Shown here: one piece after another, positions 41,085 to 53,018 of the stretch | How the letters are laid out: each line of letters begins with the position of its first letter | Numbering within the stretch: the first letter of the stretch is position 1 | Source of the DNA: Staphylococcus equorum | GTDB taxonomy: Bacteria; Bacillota; Bacilli; Staphylococcales; Staphylococcaceae | Length of the DNA stretch: 64,000 nucleotides | Assembly: GCF_029024965.1 (NCBI RefSeq) | Contig: NZ_CP118982.1 | Location: 1,612,001-1,676,000, forward strand | Direction: 5' to 3' | Notes under the pieces: model-generated | What the model was told of the DNA's origin: nothing | The model's input: the letters and a program-made list of their open reading frames with translations, nothing else | Databases searched by the model: none | Made by a program: the position numbers and the translations under genes

Positions 41085-42392
41085 TTATAAAGTTTGCTTA
41101 TAATTATCTAAATATGATAACGCGCGGTCTGCAAGTTTTTCGTAACGTAATTTTTTATCTTTAACACGTTTTTCTAAAGTTGGCAGTAAACCAAAATTCG
41201 CATTCATTGGTTGGAAATTTTTCTCGTTTTTAGCATGAGAAATATAATAAGCCATACTTCCAATCATTGTTTCTCTTGGAAATACTACGCCGCCTCTATC
41301 TTTAATTTTATGAGCTACATTGATGCCTGCTACTAAACCACTTGCTGCACTTTCAACATAACCTTCAACGCCAGTCATTTGACCAGCAAAATGAACTTCT
41401 TCTCTACCTATCAACTCATACTTTTCTGTCAACACATCTGGCGAGTTAATAAATGTATTTCGATGCATCACACCATATCTTACGATTTCTACATTTTCTA
41501 AACCAGGGATTAAACGTATAACGTCTTTTTGTGCCCCCCATTTTAAATGTGTTTGGAAACCTACAAGATTATATAATGTACCTGCAGCATCATCTTGTCT
41601 CAATTGTACAACTGCATATGGACGTTCACCTGTTTTAGGATCTTCTAACCCTACTGGTTTCATAGGTCCAAACAATAAAGTTTTACGTCCACGTTCTGCC
41701 ATAACTTCAAAGGGCATACACCCTTCAAAATACTTTTCCTTCTCAAATTCATTTACTGGTGCAACTTCTGCTTCCATTAATGCATCATAAAATATATTGA
41801 ATTCTTCTTCAGTCATTGGGCAGTTCAGATATGCTGCTTCACCTTTGTCATAACGAGATTTCAAATATACCTTATTCATATCTATACTTTCTTTTTCAAT
41901 TATTGGAGCTGCGGCATCATAAAAATACAATTGATCTTCACCAGTAGCTTCAACAATTTCAGCAGCCAATTTTTCTGTAGTTAATGGACCTGTAGCAATG
42001 ATAGTGTAACCATCAGGTATGCTGTTAATTTCTTCATTTAACACTGTTACATTGGGATGATTTTTCAAAGTTTCTGTAACGTAACCAGCAAAATCATGTC
42101 GATCTACTGCTAACGCACCACCAGCAGGTACTCTTGCTTTATCTGCTGCACTAATAATAAGTGAATCAAGGCGTCTCATCTCTTCCTTAAGAACACCAAC
42201 TGCATTTGTTAATGCATTGCCACGTAATGAGTTTGAACAAACTAACTCTGCAAATTGATCAGTATGATGTGCTGGTGTTTGCTTCACTGGCCTCATCTCT
42301 ATTAAATTAACTTTTATCCCTCTTTGAGCTAATTGATATGCTGCTTCTGAACCGGCTAGACCAGCCCCTATAACATTGACAGTTTGAGTCAT
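41085..42392 (-). CDS. trmFO: Methylenetetrahydrofolate-tRNA-(uracil-5-)-methyltransferase
   Basis: TrmFO (Gid) makes m5U54 in tRNA using methylene-THF and FAD. The dinucleotide-binding motif [12 protein letters not shown] is at the N-terminus. CSNSLRG and the cysteine region [10 protein letters not shown] are typical, and the 435-residue length is standard. It is between topA and xerC as in other staphylococci. With TruB and TrmD it forms a scattered set of tRNA modifiers in this window. Confidence 0.96.
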   Translation of the reverse strand: MTQTVNVIGAGLAGSEAAYQLAQRGIKVNLIEMRPVKQTPAHHTDQFAELVCSNSLRGNALTNAVGVLKEEMRRLDSLIISAADKARVPAGGALAVDRHDFAGYVTETLKNHPNVTVLNEEINSIPDGYTIIATGPLTTEKLAAEIVEATGEDQLYFYDAAAPIIEKESIDMNKVYLKSRYDKGEAAYLNCPMTEEEFNIFYDALMEAEVAPVNEFEKEKYFEGCMPFEVMAERGRKTLLFGPMKPVGLEDPKTGERPYAVVQLRQDDAAGTLYNLVGFQTHLKWGAQKDVIRLIPGLENVEIVRYGVMHRNTFINSPDVLTEKYELIGREEVHFAGQMTGVEGYVESAASGLVAGINVAHKIKDRGGVVFPRETMIGSMAYYISHAKNEKNFQPMNANFGLLPTLEKRVKDKKLRYEKLADRALSYLDNYKQTL

Positions 42393-42557
42393 TTAATTTC
42401 CTCCAATACATTAAAAATAGCAACTACGACATCATATCATAATTATAGATATATGCGTCTACATTATAAATATGTGTCGTTAGTTGCTTATAGAATTATT
42501 AACAATATTCGTAATGTACGTTTGAATTACGCAATAATTAATAAATGATATGATTGT

Positions 42558-44627
42558 TTATTTTTGCAGTTCTTCTTTATAATCACAGTTTGAACAAATA
42601 ACCTGACTTTTACGTCCTTGTTTTTTCTCAACAAGATATTGTTCACATTTAGGACAATCACGACCTACAGGTTTATCCCATGTAACAAAGTCACACTCAG
42701 GATATTTTGAACAGCCGAAGAAAATACGGTTCTTTTTAGATTTGCGTTCAACGACATCGCCCTCTTTACATTTAGGACAAGTCACGCCAATCGTTTTGAT
42801 AATTGCTTTCGTGTTACGACAGTCTGGGAAGTTAGAACATGCCATGAATTTACCATAGCGTCCCATTTTAATTACCATTGGTGATCCACATAGTTCACAA
42901 TCTTCTCCAGCTGGTTCATCTTTAATTTCAATTTTTTCCATTTCTTCTTCTGCACGTTCAACATCTTGGCTAAAGCTACTATAAAAATCACGAATTACTT
43001 TTTTCCAAGGAATTTCGCCATCAGCTACTTTATCCAATAATGTCTCCATGTTTACAGTAAAGTCGACATCAATGATTTCAGGGAAATAATCCTTCACTTG
43101 TTCATGAACGATTTCACCTAGTTCAGTTGGAACAAATCGCTTACTTTCATTTTTTACATAATTTCTCTTTTGTATTGTATCTATTGTCGGTGCATACGTA
43201 GATGGTCGTCCAATTTTCAATTCTTCCATTGTTTTTACTAAACGCGCTTCAGTATAACGCGGTGGTGGTTGTGTGTAATGTTGAGAAGGTTCAATATTAG
43301 TTGCTGTAACCATTTCGCCTTCTTCAATTTTAGGTAATTTATTTTCTTTACCGCCTTCATCGTCGTCTGTAGTTTCAATGTATAATGTCATGAACCCTTT
43401 AAACTTAATCGTTTGTCCGTTCGCACGGAATTTCAAATCATTTTGTGTTAAATCCATAGCAACAGTATCTAGAATCGCAGGTGCCATTTGACTTGCTACA
43501 AAACGTTCCCAAATTAATTTGTATAATCTGTGTTGATCACGTGTTAAATAATTTTTCATTTCATTTGGTGTACGCAATGTTCCAGTTGGTCTGATTGCTT
43601 CATGGGCATCTTGATCGCCTTGTTGTCCTTTAGCTTTACGATTTGACAAATAGTTATTACCATATATTTCTTCAATATAACTTTTCGCTTCAGATTTAGC
43701 TTGATCAGATACTCTTGTTGAATCTGTACGCATATATGTGATTAAACCGACTGTACCTTGTCGTTTCAAATCAATACCTTCATACAATTGTTGCGCTAGC
43801 ATCATTGTTTTTCGGGCTTTGAAGTTCAATTTACGCGCAGCTTCTTGTTGCAATGTTGATGTTGTAAATGGATTAGCTGGATAACGTGTTTTTTCTTTTT
43901 TCGTTACTTTCGTTACCTCAAACTGATCTCCATCTAACTGTGCTGTAATTTTTTCTACATCATCTTTATTCGTTAACTTAAATGGCTTGTTTTTTAAATG
44001 AAGGAATTTGGCATTGAATTTGGATTTCTTGTATCTAAATTCACCATCAATTTTCCAATATTCTTCAGGTTTAAAGTTTCTGATTTCATTTTCACGATCA
44101 ATAACTAATCTAAGTGCTACAGATTGGACACGTCCAGCCGACAAACCTTTTTTAACTTTTTTCCACAATACTGGTGAAATATTATAACCAACTAAACGGT
44201 CTAATATACGTCTCGCTTGCTGAGCGTCAACAAGATTCATTTCTATGCCTCTAGGATGTTTAAAGCTATCTTTCACGGCATCTTTTGTTATTTCATTAAA
44301 TACTACTCTATTTTCTACTGATTCTTCTAAATTTAATATGTTCGCCAAATGCCAAGCAATTGCCTCACCTTCACGGTCAGGGTCACTCGCTAAGAATATT
44401 TTTTTTGCTTTCTTAGCATGTTTTTTAAGTTCTTTAACAACTGGACCTTTGCCGCGTATCGTAATATATTTTGGCTCAAAATCATTTTCATCATCTACGC
44501 CCATTTGGCTACGTGGCAAGTCTCTAACATGCCCCATAGATGCGATAACTTTATATTTTTTACCTAAATATTTTTCAATGGTTTTAGCTTTTGCAGGCGA
44601 TTCAACTATGACTAAATTTTCTGTCAA
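42558..44627 (-). CDS. topA: DNA topoisomerase I
   Basis: A type IA enzyme that relaxes negative supercoils. The TOPRIM domain starts [18 protein letters not shown] and includes [15 protein letters not shown]. The catalytic tyrosine lies in [12 protein letters not shown]. Three C-terminal four-cysteine zinc ribbons (from about residue 575, starting CELCGSP) finish the 689-residue protein. The start codon is TTG at 44627, seven bases after AAGGGGGT. Confidence 0.97.
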   Translation of the reverse strand: MTENLVIVESPAKAKTIEKYLGKKYKVIASMGHVRDLPRSQMGVDDENDFEPKYITIRGKGPVVKELKKHAKKAKKIFLASDPDREGEAIAWHLANILNLEESVENRVVFNEITKDAVKDSFKHPRGIEMNLVDAQQARRILDRLVGYNISPVLWKKVKKGLSAGRVQSVALRLVIDRENEIRNFKPEEYWKIDGEFRYKKSKFNAKFLHLKNKPFKLTNKDDVEKITAQLDGDQFEVTKVTKKEKTRYPANPFTTSTLQQEAARKLNFKARKTMMLAQQLYEGIDLKRQGTVGLITYMRTDSTRVSDQAKSEAKSYIEEIYGNNYLSNRKAKGQQGDQDAHEAIRPTGTLRTPNEMKNYLTRDQHRLYKLIWERFVASQMAPAILDTVAMDLTQNDLKFRANGQTIKFKGFMTLYIETTDDDEGGKENKLPKIEEGEMVTATNIEPSQHYTQPPPRYTEARLVKTMEELKIGRPSTYAPTIDTIQKRNYVKNESKRFVPTELGEIVHEQVKDYFPEIIDVDFTVNMETLLDKVADGEIPWKKVIRDFYSSFSQDVERAEEEMEKIEIKDEPAGEDCELCGSPMVIKMGRYGKFMACSNFPDCRNTKAIIKTIGVTCPKCKEGDVVERKSKKNRIFFGCSKYPECDFVTWDKPVGRDCPKCEQYLVEKKQGRKSQVICSNCDYKEELQK

Positions 44628-44836
44628 AGTAGTTACCCCCTTGCATTTCTAATTACAAAGATAAATGATAAACGGTCTATTTTGTTTTTGTCAATGTTTT
44701 TAATTTTAAGTTACCTGGATTTCTCAGAATATTGACTAAAAAAACAAAACAAATGTCATCGTAATTTCATAATTATAAAATGCCTTTTCTTTCATTAATA
44801 AACTTCCATTTAATGTCCATTAGATTCAAATAAATT

Positions 44837-45706
44837 TCAATTATAATCTATTAATATATCACTTGCTTTTAATACAATTTTTGCTCCTTCTTGAGCACTT
44901 AATAAATTCCCTTCAGTCATCGGATTAAAAATAGAACCTGGTAGTATGTATACTTCTCTATTTTGTTCTAAGGCAAAATTTGTTGTAATACATGTTCCAC
45001 TATTTGCTTTAGATTCTGTAATCAATATACCTTTTGACAATCCACTTATTATTCTATTACGCTCAGGAAAATGATGCTTTTTCGGTCTCTGAAAAGGAAT
45101 GTATTCACTTACTACAAGTCCTTCGATTTCTAATCGTTTTCTAATTTCAAATGTTTCTTTTGGATAATGTTGTAAATGGCCGAAACCTAGTACTGCAATT
45201 GCAGACATGTTCATTGATAGAGCGAGTTCGTGTGCCATTTTATCTGCGCCTTTAGCTAAGCCAGAGATTATAGTTAAGTTTTCTTTTTTAAATGAAGGAA
45301 AAAGAATGTTCAATGCTTTTTGACTATATTCTGTCGCATGCCTTGACCCTATAATAGCAAGAGTTTGAGGAGATTGCATTAAAGATATCTTTCCTTTATA
45401 GAAAAGGATGAGTGGTGGTTCATAGATTTCACGAAGTAATATGGGATATGAAGACTGCTCTATTGAAATGTACTTTAAATTCCATTGTCGTAACGTTGTT
45501 AATATGTTTTTAACTTCTATATTTAGATATTGCTCATAAATTTCTGTTTTTCTCTTTGTTTTTAATGTACTTAAAAATTGTTTGAGTAGTTGATTTTGTT
45601 CCACTTGCTTATAGTCTAAAAAATTAGAATTATACCTTAACAGTTGATGTATTTGGTGGGTCGTTAAACCTGAAAAACGTAGTTTTAAATATTGGTGTTC
45701 TCTCAT
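44837..45706 (-). CDS. dprA: DNA processing protein DprA
   Basis: DprA loads RecA on incoming single-stranded DNA during transformation. The extended Rossmann core is visible: AIIGSRHATEYS, SGLAKGADKMAH, GFGHLQHYP, FPERNRIISGLSKGILI. The ATG at 45706 after AAGGAG gives 289 residues; a longer frame adds 14 unlikely residues. The first 90 residues form a helical N-terminal region. Confidence 0.94.
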   Translation of the reverse strand: MREHQYLKLRFSGLTTHQIHQLLRYNSNFLDYKQVEQNQLLKQFLSTLKTKRKTEIYEQYLNIEVKNILTTLRQWNLKYISIEQSSYPILLREIYEPPLILFYKGKISLMQSPQTLAIIGSRHATEYSQKALNILFPSFKKENLTIISGLAKGADKMAHELALSMNMSAIAVLGFGHLQHYPKETFEIRKRLEIEGLVVSEYIPFQRPKKHHFPERNRIISGLSKGILITESKANSGTCITTNFALEQNREVYILPGSIFNPMTEGNLLSAQEGAKIVLKASDILIDYN

Positions 45707-46043
45707 AATGATTCTCCTTTTCACCTCAATTATAATGGAAAACAGCAATGGTTTAGATTACAAAACCACATCTTTTTCTAGTGAAAAGTAACAAGGTTTT
45801 AAGGAGTAATTCTCTATTTTAAATTCACTTCAAACTAGAATTTCCTTATATTTTAATGACTAAAATAAAATTTATACACGTATTACTTTTAGCTAAGCTC
45901 TACAAATTTTCAATCGTTTTTCTTCTATTATAAAAGTAGACATAACAAATGTTATAAAATTAAGATTATTCAACATAAAACATCTCTTCTACAAATTGAA
46001 TCTTTCAGTTTTATAAATCATAAAAATTTCATACAACAAAAAA

Positions 46044-46080
46044 CGGTTGATAAGAAAAGAACATCTATCCCTATCAACCG
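46044..46080 (-). terminator. Second terminator downstream of sucD
   Basis: A perfect nine-base stem (cggttgata / tatcaaccg) is followed on the minus strand by T6. It backs up the stronger-positioned hairpin at 46120. Confidence 0.8.
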
Positions 46081-46119
46081 CAAGTATTATTTTATCTAAA
46101 ATGTTTGAATACTTAAAAT

Positions 46120-46154
46120 AGCACAAACTCCGACATATTTTCGGAATTTGTGCT
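46120..46154 (-). terminator. First terminator downstream of sucD
   Basis: Fourteen-base arms (46120-46133, 46141-46154) with one mismatch and a seven-base loop lie 18 bases after the sucD stop. The U-tract is weak. Confidence 0.65.
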
Positions 46155-46171
46155 GGGTTTTTACAATACAA

Positions 46172-47080
46172 TTATTGTTTTACAGTTAATAATTGCTCAT
46201 AGATGCCTGCTTCTTTAGCGGCATCTATTAATGTTGTACCAATTTCTGATGGTGTATCTGCAGTTTTAACACCACAATTATTAAGTGTTTTAACTTTTTC
46301 TTCAGCAGTACCTTTACCACCTGAAATAATCGCACCGGCATGGCCCATACGTTTACCTGGAGGGGCTGTTTGTCCTCCGACGAAACCTACTACAGGTTTA
46401 GTCATGTTAGCTTTAATCCATTCAGCAGCTTCTTCTTCTGCTGTTCCACCGATTTCACCAATCATAACGACTGCTTTTGTTTCATCATCTTCATTAAATG
46501 CTTTTAGCACATCAATAAAGTTTGTACCATTGACTGGATCGCCACCGATACCTACAGCTGTTGTTTGACCAATACCTTCTTCAGTTAATTGGTGTACAGC
46601 TTCATAAGTTAAAGTACCTGAACGAGAAACTACGCCTACGTGACCTTTTTTATGAATATAGCCTGGCATGATACCAATTTTAGATTCATCAGCAGTAATA
46701 ACACCCGGACAGTTAGGTCCAATAACACGTGTTTCTTTACCTTCTGAGTAACGTTTAACTTTAACCATATCAATTACTGGAATATGTTCTGTAATACAGA
46801 TAGCTAAATCTAATTCTGCATCTATACATTCTAAAATTGCATCTGCTGCGAATGGCGCAGGTACATAGATAACAGATACTGTAGCACCTGTTTCTTTTTG
46901 TGCTTCTTCAACTGTGTTGAATACTGGTACACCTTCTACTACTTGTCCGCCTTTACCTGGTGTTACCCCAGCAACAATTTGTGTACCATATTCAAGCATC
47001 TGTTTTGTATGGAAAAGGGCAGTTGACCCTGTGATACCTTGTACAATTACTTTTGTATTTTTATCAATAAATACGCTCAT
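46172..47080 (-). CDS. sucD: Succinate--CoA ligase, alpha subunit
   Basis: The alpha subunit of the TCA-cycle enzyme that couples succinyl-CoA hydrolysis to nucleotide triphosphate synthesis. The CoA-binding Rossmann region ([20 protein letters not shown]) and the phosphohistidine loop GHAGAI in the C-terminal half are present. At 302 residues it is full length. It is 20 bp after sucC and the two are clearly co-transcribed. Confidence 0.97.
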   Translation of the reverse strand: MSVFIDKNTKVIVQGITGSTALFHTKQMLEYGTQIVAGVTPGKGGQVVEGVPVFNTVEEAQKETGATVSVIYVPAPFAADAILECIDAELDLAICITEHIPVIDMVKVKRYSEGKETRVIGPNCPGVITADESKIGIMPGYIHKKGHVGVVSRSGTLTYEAVHQLTEEGIGQTTAVGIGGDPVNGTNFIDVLKAFNEDDETKAVVMIGEIGGTAEEEAAEWIKANMTKPVVGFVGGQTAPPGKRMGHAGAIISGGKGTAEEKVKTLNNCGVKTADTPSEIGTTLIDAAKEAGIYEQLLTVKQ

Positions 47081-47100
47081 CTTAGTGCTCCCATCCTTTC

Positions 47101-48267
47101 CTACGCTTCTTTAACAAGTTTTACGATTTTTTGTGCGCCTTCTGCCATAGTTGCAGCTGATTCAATTGCTAAGCCAGAATCTTTAAGAATTTCTTTACCT
47201 TTTTCAACATTTGTACCTTCTAAACGTACAACAAGCGGTAAAGTAAGTTCTACTTCTTTAACTGCAGCAACGATACCTTCAGCAATAATGTCACATTTCA
47301 TGATTCCACCAAAGATATTAACAAAAATACCTTTTACGTTGTCATCACCTAAAATGATTTTAAATGCTTCAGTAACTTTTTCTTTAGTTGCACCGCCCCC
47401 TACATCTAGGAAGTTTGCCGGGTTGCCGCCAAAGTGGTTAATTGTATCCATAGTTGCCATAGCTAAACCAGCACCATTTACCATACAACCGATATCTCCA
47501 TCTAATGCAATATATGATAAATCGTACTTAGAAGCTTCGATTTCTTTTGGATCTTCTTCTTCTAAATCGCGTAATTCTTGGATATCTTTATGTTTAAATA
47601 ATGCATTATCATCAAAGTTAACTTTTGCATCTAATGCTAAAACATCACCATCATTAGTTGTTACTAATGGGTTGATTTCTACAATAGAACAGTCTTTTTC
47701 GATGAAAACATTATAAAGTGAAACTAAAAATTTAGCTGCTTTATTAATTGATTCTTTTGGAATATTAATATTAAAAGCGATTCTTCTAGCTTGATATGGT
47801 GCTAAACCAACAATAGGATCAATAGTTTCTTTGAATATTTTTTCAGGTGATTCAGCAGCAACTTCTTCAATTTCAGTTCCGCCTTCTTCTGATGCCATCA
47901 AAGTAACACTGTCAGTCGCACGATCAATTACAAATCCAACATAATATTCTTTTTGAATATCGCAGCCCTCTTCTATGTAAAGGCGTTTAATTTCTTTACC
48001 TTCAGGACCAGTTTGATGTGTTACAAGCGTCTTACCTAATAATTCTTTAGCGTAAGTTTCAACTTCAGATAGTGATTTAGCAATTTTAACTCCACCTGCT
48101 TTACCTCTACCCCCAGCGTGAATCTGTGCTTTTACCACATATACTTTTGAATTTAATTCTTTTGCTTTTTCTACCGCTTCGTCAGCAGTGAACGCTACGC
48201 GTCCTTCTGGGACAGCAACGCCCATAGTACGAAATAATGCTTTACCTTGATACTCGTGGATATTCAT
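47101..48267 (-). CDS. sucC: Succinate--CoA ligase [ADP-forming], beta subunit
   Basis: The beta subunit has an ATP-grasp domain at the N-terminus ([28 protein letters not shown]) and a C-terminal ligase domain ([15 protein letters not shown]). It binds the nucleotide and, with SucD, succinate. It has 388 residues, the normal length. The ATG follows GGAGG. A gap of 107 bp separates it from rnhB. Confidence 0.97.
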   Translation of the reverse strand: MNIHEYQGKALFRTMGVAVPEGRVAFTADEAVEKAKELNSKVYVVKAQIHAGGRGKAGGVKIAKSLSEVETYAKELLGKTLVTHQTGPEGKEIKRLYIEEGCDIQKEYYVGFVIDRATDSVTLMASEEGGTEIEEVAAESPEKIFKETIDPIVGLAPYQARRIAFNINIPKESINKAAKFLVSLYNVFIEKDCSIVEINPLVTTNDGDVLALDAKVNFDDNALFKHKDIQELRDLEEEDPKEIEASKYDLSYIALDGDIGCMVNGAGLAMATMDTINHFGGNPANFLDVGGGATKEKVTEAFKIILGDDNVKGIFVNIFGGIMKCDIIAEGIVAAVKEVELTLPLVVRLEGTNVEKGKEILKDSGLAIESAATMAEGAQKIVKLVKEA

Positions 48268-48374
48268 TCTCCATCCTCCTGTTTCTTAGGTTAAGTTCAT
48301 AACTAATTATATGAAATGTAAGCGCTGTTGTAAACTCATTTAGCCCAGTTATTTAAATCTTTTGTTTTTTACCA

Positions 48375-49145
48375 TTAATTTGAAAGTGATTTAATTGGTT
48401 CAAAAGTTTTTCTGTGTTCATTTATTATGCCGTGTTGACTAATACCATCTAAATGTTGTTGAGTACCATACCCAACATTTTTTTCGAAACCATAACCTGG
48501 GTGTTTAACTGCAAGTTCGCGCATATATCTATCTCTATGTTCTTTGGCTAATACACTTGCTGCTGCTATAGATACGCTTTTAGCATCTCCTTTAACTAAG
48601 GATGTTTGAGGAATATCTACATCTAGTGTCATCGCATCTATCAGTAAATGTGTAGGCTTAACAGATAAAGCCTCAACTGCTCTTATCATTGCCAATTTAG
48701 TTGCTTCATAAATATTAATTTGATCTATTTCCTCAACTGTTGCCACACCATACGCATATGCATATACTTCTGATAGCAATTGTTCTTCCAAAATATTTCT
48801 TTTCTTTGCAGAGAGTTGTTTTGAGTCATTTAAACCTGTGAAATGGTGATCTTTATTTAAAATAACTGCGCAAGTAACAACAGGACCAGCTAATGGCCCT
48901 CTTCCCACCTCATCTATGCCACAAACTAACGCTTTGTCATCATCAGACAGTATTTCATTTTCATAATGAGACATCTCTTTATAATTTTCTAGTAATTTTT
49001 GAACTTTTTCCAATTGTTTTCTTCTAGAAACAATTGCGTTTTGTACACCTTTACGATCATCGTCATTAACAGAATGATTTTTTAAAGTTTCTAACGAATG
49101 AATATCTTGTAACAATAATTTAATTTGTTGAATGGTTTGACTCAT
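48375..49145 (-). CDS. rnhB: Ribonuclease HII
   Basis: RnhB incises DNA at misincorporated ribonucleotides. The catalytic motif [15 protein letters not shown] holds the first D-E pair, and LLIDAMTL plus [14 protein letters not shown] supply the others. An N-terminal helical extension of about 85 residues is normal for Firmicutes. I chose the ATG at 49145 (256 residues, MSQTIQQIK), seven bases after the rbgA stop. No strong Shine-Dalgarno is seen, so coupling to rbgA is likely. Confidence 0.94.
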   Translation of the reverse strand: MSQTIQQIKLLLQDIHSLETLKNHSVNDDDRKGVQNAIVSRRKQLEKVQKLLENYKEMSHYENEILSDDDKALVCGIDEVGRGPLAGPVVTCAVILNKDHHFTGLNDSKQLSAKKRNILEEQLLSEVYAYAYGVATVEEIDQINIYEATKLAMIRAVEALSVKPTHLLIDAMTLDVDIPQTSLVKGDAKSVSIAAASVLAKEHRDRYMRELAVKHPGYGFEKNVGYGTQQHLDGISQHGIINEHRKTFEPIKSLSN

Positions 49146-49152
49146 AATATAT

Positions 49153-50013
49153 TTACACGTCCATTTCACTAGCGATATCAAAAGTGTAAGTGCCGATTCT
49201 GGCATTTCTCACTTCATGTATAACTAGATCAATAACCGCTTCATAATCAACTTCATTACCACGTCTTAATAATCCACGACGGCGCCCTATAGCATCAAAC
49301 CACTCTAGGTTCTCTGCATCGATTGGCACATCGACTTTGTAATGTTCTTTTAACCCTTCGTAGTCGTGTTCTTTCATAAATTCTAAACCATAAATTGCTA
49401 CTTCATCTAAATGCACAATACTATCTTTGATAGCTCCAGTGATACTTAATTTTTTTCCAACTAATTGGTCTTCAAATTTAGGCCATAAAATACCTGGCGT
49501 ATCTAACAATTGCAATGATTTCCCTACTTTAATCCATTGTTGTTGTTTTGTTACACCTGGCGTATTACCTGTTTTAGTGACAGATTTATTTGCTAATTTA
49601 TTAATTAATGTTGATTTTCCAACGTTAGGAATACCAACAATCATCGCTCTAATAGCACGTGGTTTTAATCCTTTTTGCTTTTCTTTTTCGAATTTCTCTG
49701 TTGTTGCTTTTATTGCTGCTTGCTCTACGAGTTTTAAACCCTTGCCGTGTTTTGCATCAATTGCTACAGGATAAAAACCTTTCCCTTTAAAATAGTTTTC
49801 CCATTTTACTAGCTCTTTTAAATTTGCCATATCTTTTTTATTTAAAATGACTACACGTGGTTTTTGTTGTATTACTTCATCTATCATTGGATTTCTTGAA
49901 CTGTAAGGGATACGTGCATCTACAAGTTCAAACACTACATCTACTTTCTTTAACTCTTCGGATACTTCTCTTTTTGCTTTAGCCATGTGTCCTGGATACC
50001 ATTGAATTACCAT
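49153..50013 (-). CDS. rbgA: Ribosome biogenesis GTPase RbgA (YlqF)
   Basis: RbgA is a circularly permuted GTPase needed for late 50S assembly (uL16 and nearby proteins). The G motifs appear in permuted order: NKKDM (G4), then GIPNVGKST (G1), then DTPGI (G3). [16 protein letters not shown] is the family start at ATG 50013 (286 residues). It heads the rbgA-rnhB pair and is divergent from the YfhO genes. Confidence 0.96.
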   Translation of the reverse strand: MVIQWYPGHMAKAKREVSEELKKVDVVFELVDARIPYSSRNPMIDEVIQQKPRVVILNKKDMANLKELVKWENYFKGKGFYPVAIDAKHGKGLKLVEQAAIKATTEKFEKEKQKGLKPRAIRAMIVGIPNVGKSTLINKLANKSVTKTGNTPGVTKQQQWIKVGKSLQLLDTPGILWPKFEDQLVGKKLSITGAIKDSIVHLDEVAIYGLEFMKEHDYEGLKEHYKVDVPIDAENLEWFDAIGRRRGLLRRGNEVDYEAVIDLVIHEVRNARIGTYTFDIASEMDV

Positions 50014-50384
50014 ATATATCACCTTTCTCTATTTACGCTCTATTTAATTAAAAGTTTTAATTTTACACTTGTGCTTTTATTTCATTTTCTGTTCTTTGAC
50101 TTTAAAATCATAACACGTCACCTATAACGATATAAATAAAATAATGTCATTAACTTTAATTTTACAACATTATTTAGTAATATACTTCAATTTATTTTAG
50201 ACACCACGTTTAGATCTCTAAAAACGATTAAAATTCGTTTATTTTTTATTTATCCTCTTTAACTTTTAAAACGTTTAAGACTTAATGAATTATATTTTTC
50301 TAAATAAATAATAGTTATTTTTATCTTAATTCATAAAATATCGTTACAATGGAATTATATTTATTACATATACAGGAGTCGTTT
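50014..50384. other. Divergent intergenic region between rbgA and the YfhO pair
   Basis: This 371-bp, AT-rich region must carry two divergent promoters. A TACAAT at 50345-50350 could serve the plus-strand genes, but no convincing -35 partner is present. No small gene is seen. Confidence 0.35.
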
Positions 50385-52982
50385 ATGAAGCGTAAATTTT
50401 TGTACACATGTTTATTCTTATTACTAGCTGTTATTGGACACAGTTATGTTATTTATAGATTTATCCATGATGGCGTTTTATTTACAGGGCCTAATGATGG
50501 TATGGAACAAATGGTGCCAATTCAAATGTATTTGTTTGATAATTGGAGTCATGACAATTGGTTTTATGCTTCTGACTTTGGTCTAGGCGGAGACTTTTTT
50601 ACTGACTTAAGTTATTACTTTTCGACAAATATTATATTTATTTTGAACGTCATTATCATTGTCTTACTTAAAGTAGTCATACCGATGGATACCTCTGATG
50701 TGATGTTTTGGATGACAAATGCCTTAGTCGTTTCTATAATTAAATCTTCTATAGCAATGATAGCAACATTTATCTATGTTCAATATGTTTCACACAATCG
50801 CAAAATAGCCGTATTATCAGCATTTATTTTTGTAATGTCACCACTTTATTTTAGGTTCACAGTTTATTGGCCATTTTTTAGTGACGTTTTTATATGGTTA
50901 CCGTTACTACTATGGTCCATCGAACGCTTCTTAAAAAGTGGCAAACCAGGTTTCTTTATAATTATCGTAACCATTTCATTAATTAATAATTTTTATTTTG
51001 CCTATTATCAATTAATAACAGGTCTTTTATATTTTATGTCTAGGATGGTTTTCAAACATAAGAATGATCTCGTAACTAGATTCAACGCATTAATGACATT
51101 ATGCATTTCAGCATTATTTGCACTAGGTTGCAGTTTGTTTTTCTTTTTCCCAGCAATACAAAGTTACTTTAATAATAGACGTATCCCTTTTGATGGAGAT
51201 GTAGACTTATTTGAACCTTTTAACCAAAATACAAATATATTTTATGACAATTATTTAATCGTCATACTTTTCTTAACGATTCAAGCATTGCTATCATTCA
51301 AATTATATAAGCATTTTTATTTCAAATTATTCGCAATTTTTACTTTGATTTCAATTTGTGCTAGCTTTCTACCTTTTGTAGATCAGTTATTTAATGGCTT
51401 TTCAGCACCACAAAAACGCTGGCACTATCTCATTGCTTTTAATTCGGCCATTTTAATAGGATTTTATGTAAAATATTTCCGAACATTACCTTTAAAAACG
51501 TATATATTATCTTCTATAGTCGCTCTAGGGTTTATCTTTGCAAGTGCTTGGCAATATGACAAGTTTGTTTCGTGGCTATGGTATATGCCTATAGTTAGTG
51601 TGATTGGTTTACTCATACTTTTCGTTAAAGAACCTAAAATAAGAACGAAATTAACGCATCTCTTTATATTGTCTATTATGATACTTTCTGTTTTAGTGTC
51701 TGTCGTATTTATACGCAACCAAATTTATTTTGATGATCATGTTCAACGCGCAAATAGTTATTATGTTAATGCCAGTCTCTTTAACACACCGCTTCAGCAG
51801 CAGTTAGTTACTAATATGAAAAAAGAAAAATCTGAAGATGAGCGGATTGATTGGCGCGTTAATGAGCAAGATAATACACCGATGTATCAGCATTTTAAGG
51901 GAATGAGTCTTTATTCAAGTATTTTTGACCACAATATACTTGATTATTATTACGATGATTTGAAAATTAATATGAAAGAAGAATCTGTAAGTAGATACCA
52001 ATCAACGAATGGTAGACAAAACATTAATAGTTTATTATCTGTTCGTTATTTAATGTTAAAAGATTACCAAAATAGCGTGCCTGCACATTTCAAAAAAGTT
52101 AAAAAAGATGGACAATACCAAATCTATGAAAATACTTTAAACTTGCCTTCCGTGCGTGTTTCAGATCAAGTCTTTGATGCACAAGAACTTAAAGAACCTA
52201 TAGATAGAGAACATGCAATGATTGATGGAATAATTTTAAATAATGAGGGTAAAACATACACAGATAAAGCTGAAAACTTATTAAATCAAACCAAAATCAC
52301 CTATCAAAATATGAATCGTAAAACAGATAAAAAAATATATATTCCTAACAATAATAAACAGGGACAAGTACAAATCCATGTTCCAAAAAACATTAGATCA
52401 CAATATAAAGATTTTTACGTGACGCTAAAAGTTAAAAGAGGCAAACCTGATAGTAATTTTTCTGTAAATATAAACGGTTATTCGAACAATCGGTTATTCA
52501 ACAATTCTACTTATCGTACTGGGGTTGATACACAACTTTATAGAACACAACCAGATAAAAATGGTGATATAAACATTGCACTTAGCCCTAGTGGTAATTA
52601 TGAATTTGAATTACAAAGTTTACATGGAGAAAATTATAAAAAGCTTGAAACCGCACATAGCACACAGAACAATGTGGGGCATTATCAAGATATCAAAAAT
52701 GGCGTTAAAGTAATATTAGGTCCCCATAAGAAAGGTATTGCTTCTATTAATATTCCTTATAGAAAAGGTATGACTGCATACGTAGATGGTAAAAAAGTAA
52801 AACCATTAAAAGTAAATTATATGATGACAGGTGTGCCTGTAAATAAGGATAGCAGTGAAATTACAATTAAATACAAACCACAATATTGGTATACTATGAT
52901 CGCACTTTCAGTCATTAGTATCATCTTGAGTGTAGTTTGGTGCATTCACATAAATAAAAAAACACAGCGCAATTTAAATTAA
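50385..52982 (+). CDS. YfhO-family membrane protein, copy 1
   Basis: The 865-residue protein has about a dozen membrane segments in its first 450 residues and a large C-terminal part (about 460-835) predicted outside, then a last membrane helix. The first outside loop contains GPNDG (35-39), like the acidic motif of GT-C glycosyltransferases. In B. subtilis and S. aureus, YfhO works with CsbB and GtcA to glycosylate lipoteichoic acid. The ATG at 50385 after AGGAG is preferred over one 12 codons upstream. The first of two tandem paralogues, sharing a LYSSIFD motif. Confidence 0.85.
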   Translation: MKRKFLYTCLFLLLAVIGHSYVIYRFIHDGVLFTGPNDGMEQMVPIQMYLFDNWSHDNWFYASDFGLGGDFFTDLSYYFSTNIIFILNVIIIVLLKVVIPMDTSDVMFWMTNALVVSIIKSSIAMIATFIYVQYVSHNRKIAVLSAFIFVMSPLYFRFTVYWPFFSDVFIWLPLLLWSIERFLKSGKPGFFIIIVTISLINNFYFAYYQLITGLLYFMSRMVFKHKNDLVTRFNALMTLCISALFALGCSLFFFFPAIQSYFNNRRIPFDGDVDLFEPFNQNTNIFYDNYLIVILFLTIQALLSFKLYKHFYFKLFAIFTLISICASFLPFVDQLFNGFSAPQKRWHYLIAFNSAILIGFYVKYFRTLPLKTYILSSIVALGFIFASAWQYDKFVSWLWYMPIVSVIGLLILFVKEPKIRTKLTHLFILSIMILSVLVSVVFIRNQIYFDDHVQRANSYYVNASLFNTPLQQQLVTNMKKEKSEDERIDWRVNEQDNTPMYQHFKGMSLYSSIFDHNILDYYYDDLKINMKEESVSRYQSTNGRQNINSLLSVRYLMLKDYQNSVPAHFKKVKKDGQYQIYENTLNLPSVRVSDQVFDAQELKEPIDREHAMIDGIILNNEGKTYTDKAENLLNQTKITYQNMNRKTDKKIYIPNNNKQGQVQIHVPKNIRSQYKDFYVTLKVKRGKPDSNFSVNINGYSNNRLFNNSTYRTGVDTQLYRTQPDKNGDINIALSPSGNYEFELQSLHGENYKKLETAHSTQNNVGHYQDIKNGVKVILGPHKKGIASINIPYRKGMTAYVDGKKVKPLKVNYMMTGVPVNKDSSEITIKYKPQYWYTMIALSVISIILSVVWCIHINKKTQRNLN

Positions 52983-53018
52983 TATTTAAAAGGAGTTTGT
53001 CAGAGATGAGGTATGACG

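Larger units (their letters stand above)
45707..46171. other. Intergenic region between sucD and dprA
   Basis: This 465-bp gap holds two sucD terminators (46044-46080, 46120-46154) and the dprA promoter region. In S. aureus the genes fmhC and lytN lie here. I find no remnant of either, only short frames overlapping the hairpins. Confidence 0.5.

Noticed and set aside
44245..44652. Plus-strand ORF of 135 codons opposite topA
   Set aside because: Antisense shadow of the conserved TOPRIM region of topA, with no start signal.
45989..46171. Minus-strand 60-codon ORF after sucD
   Set aside because: It consists mostly of the two sucD terminator hairpins and has no ribosome-binding site.
47039..47716. 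Plus-strand ORF of 225 codons opposite sucC
   Set aside because: It lies within the well-supported sucC and sucD genes, its composition is that of an antisense shadow (Ser/Thr/Pro rich), and it has no ribosome-binding site or family signature.
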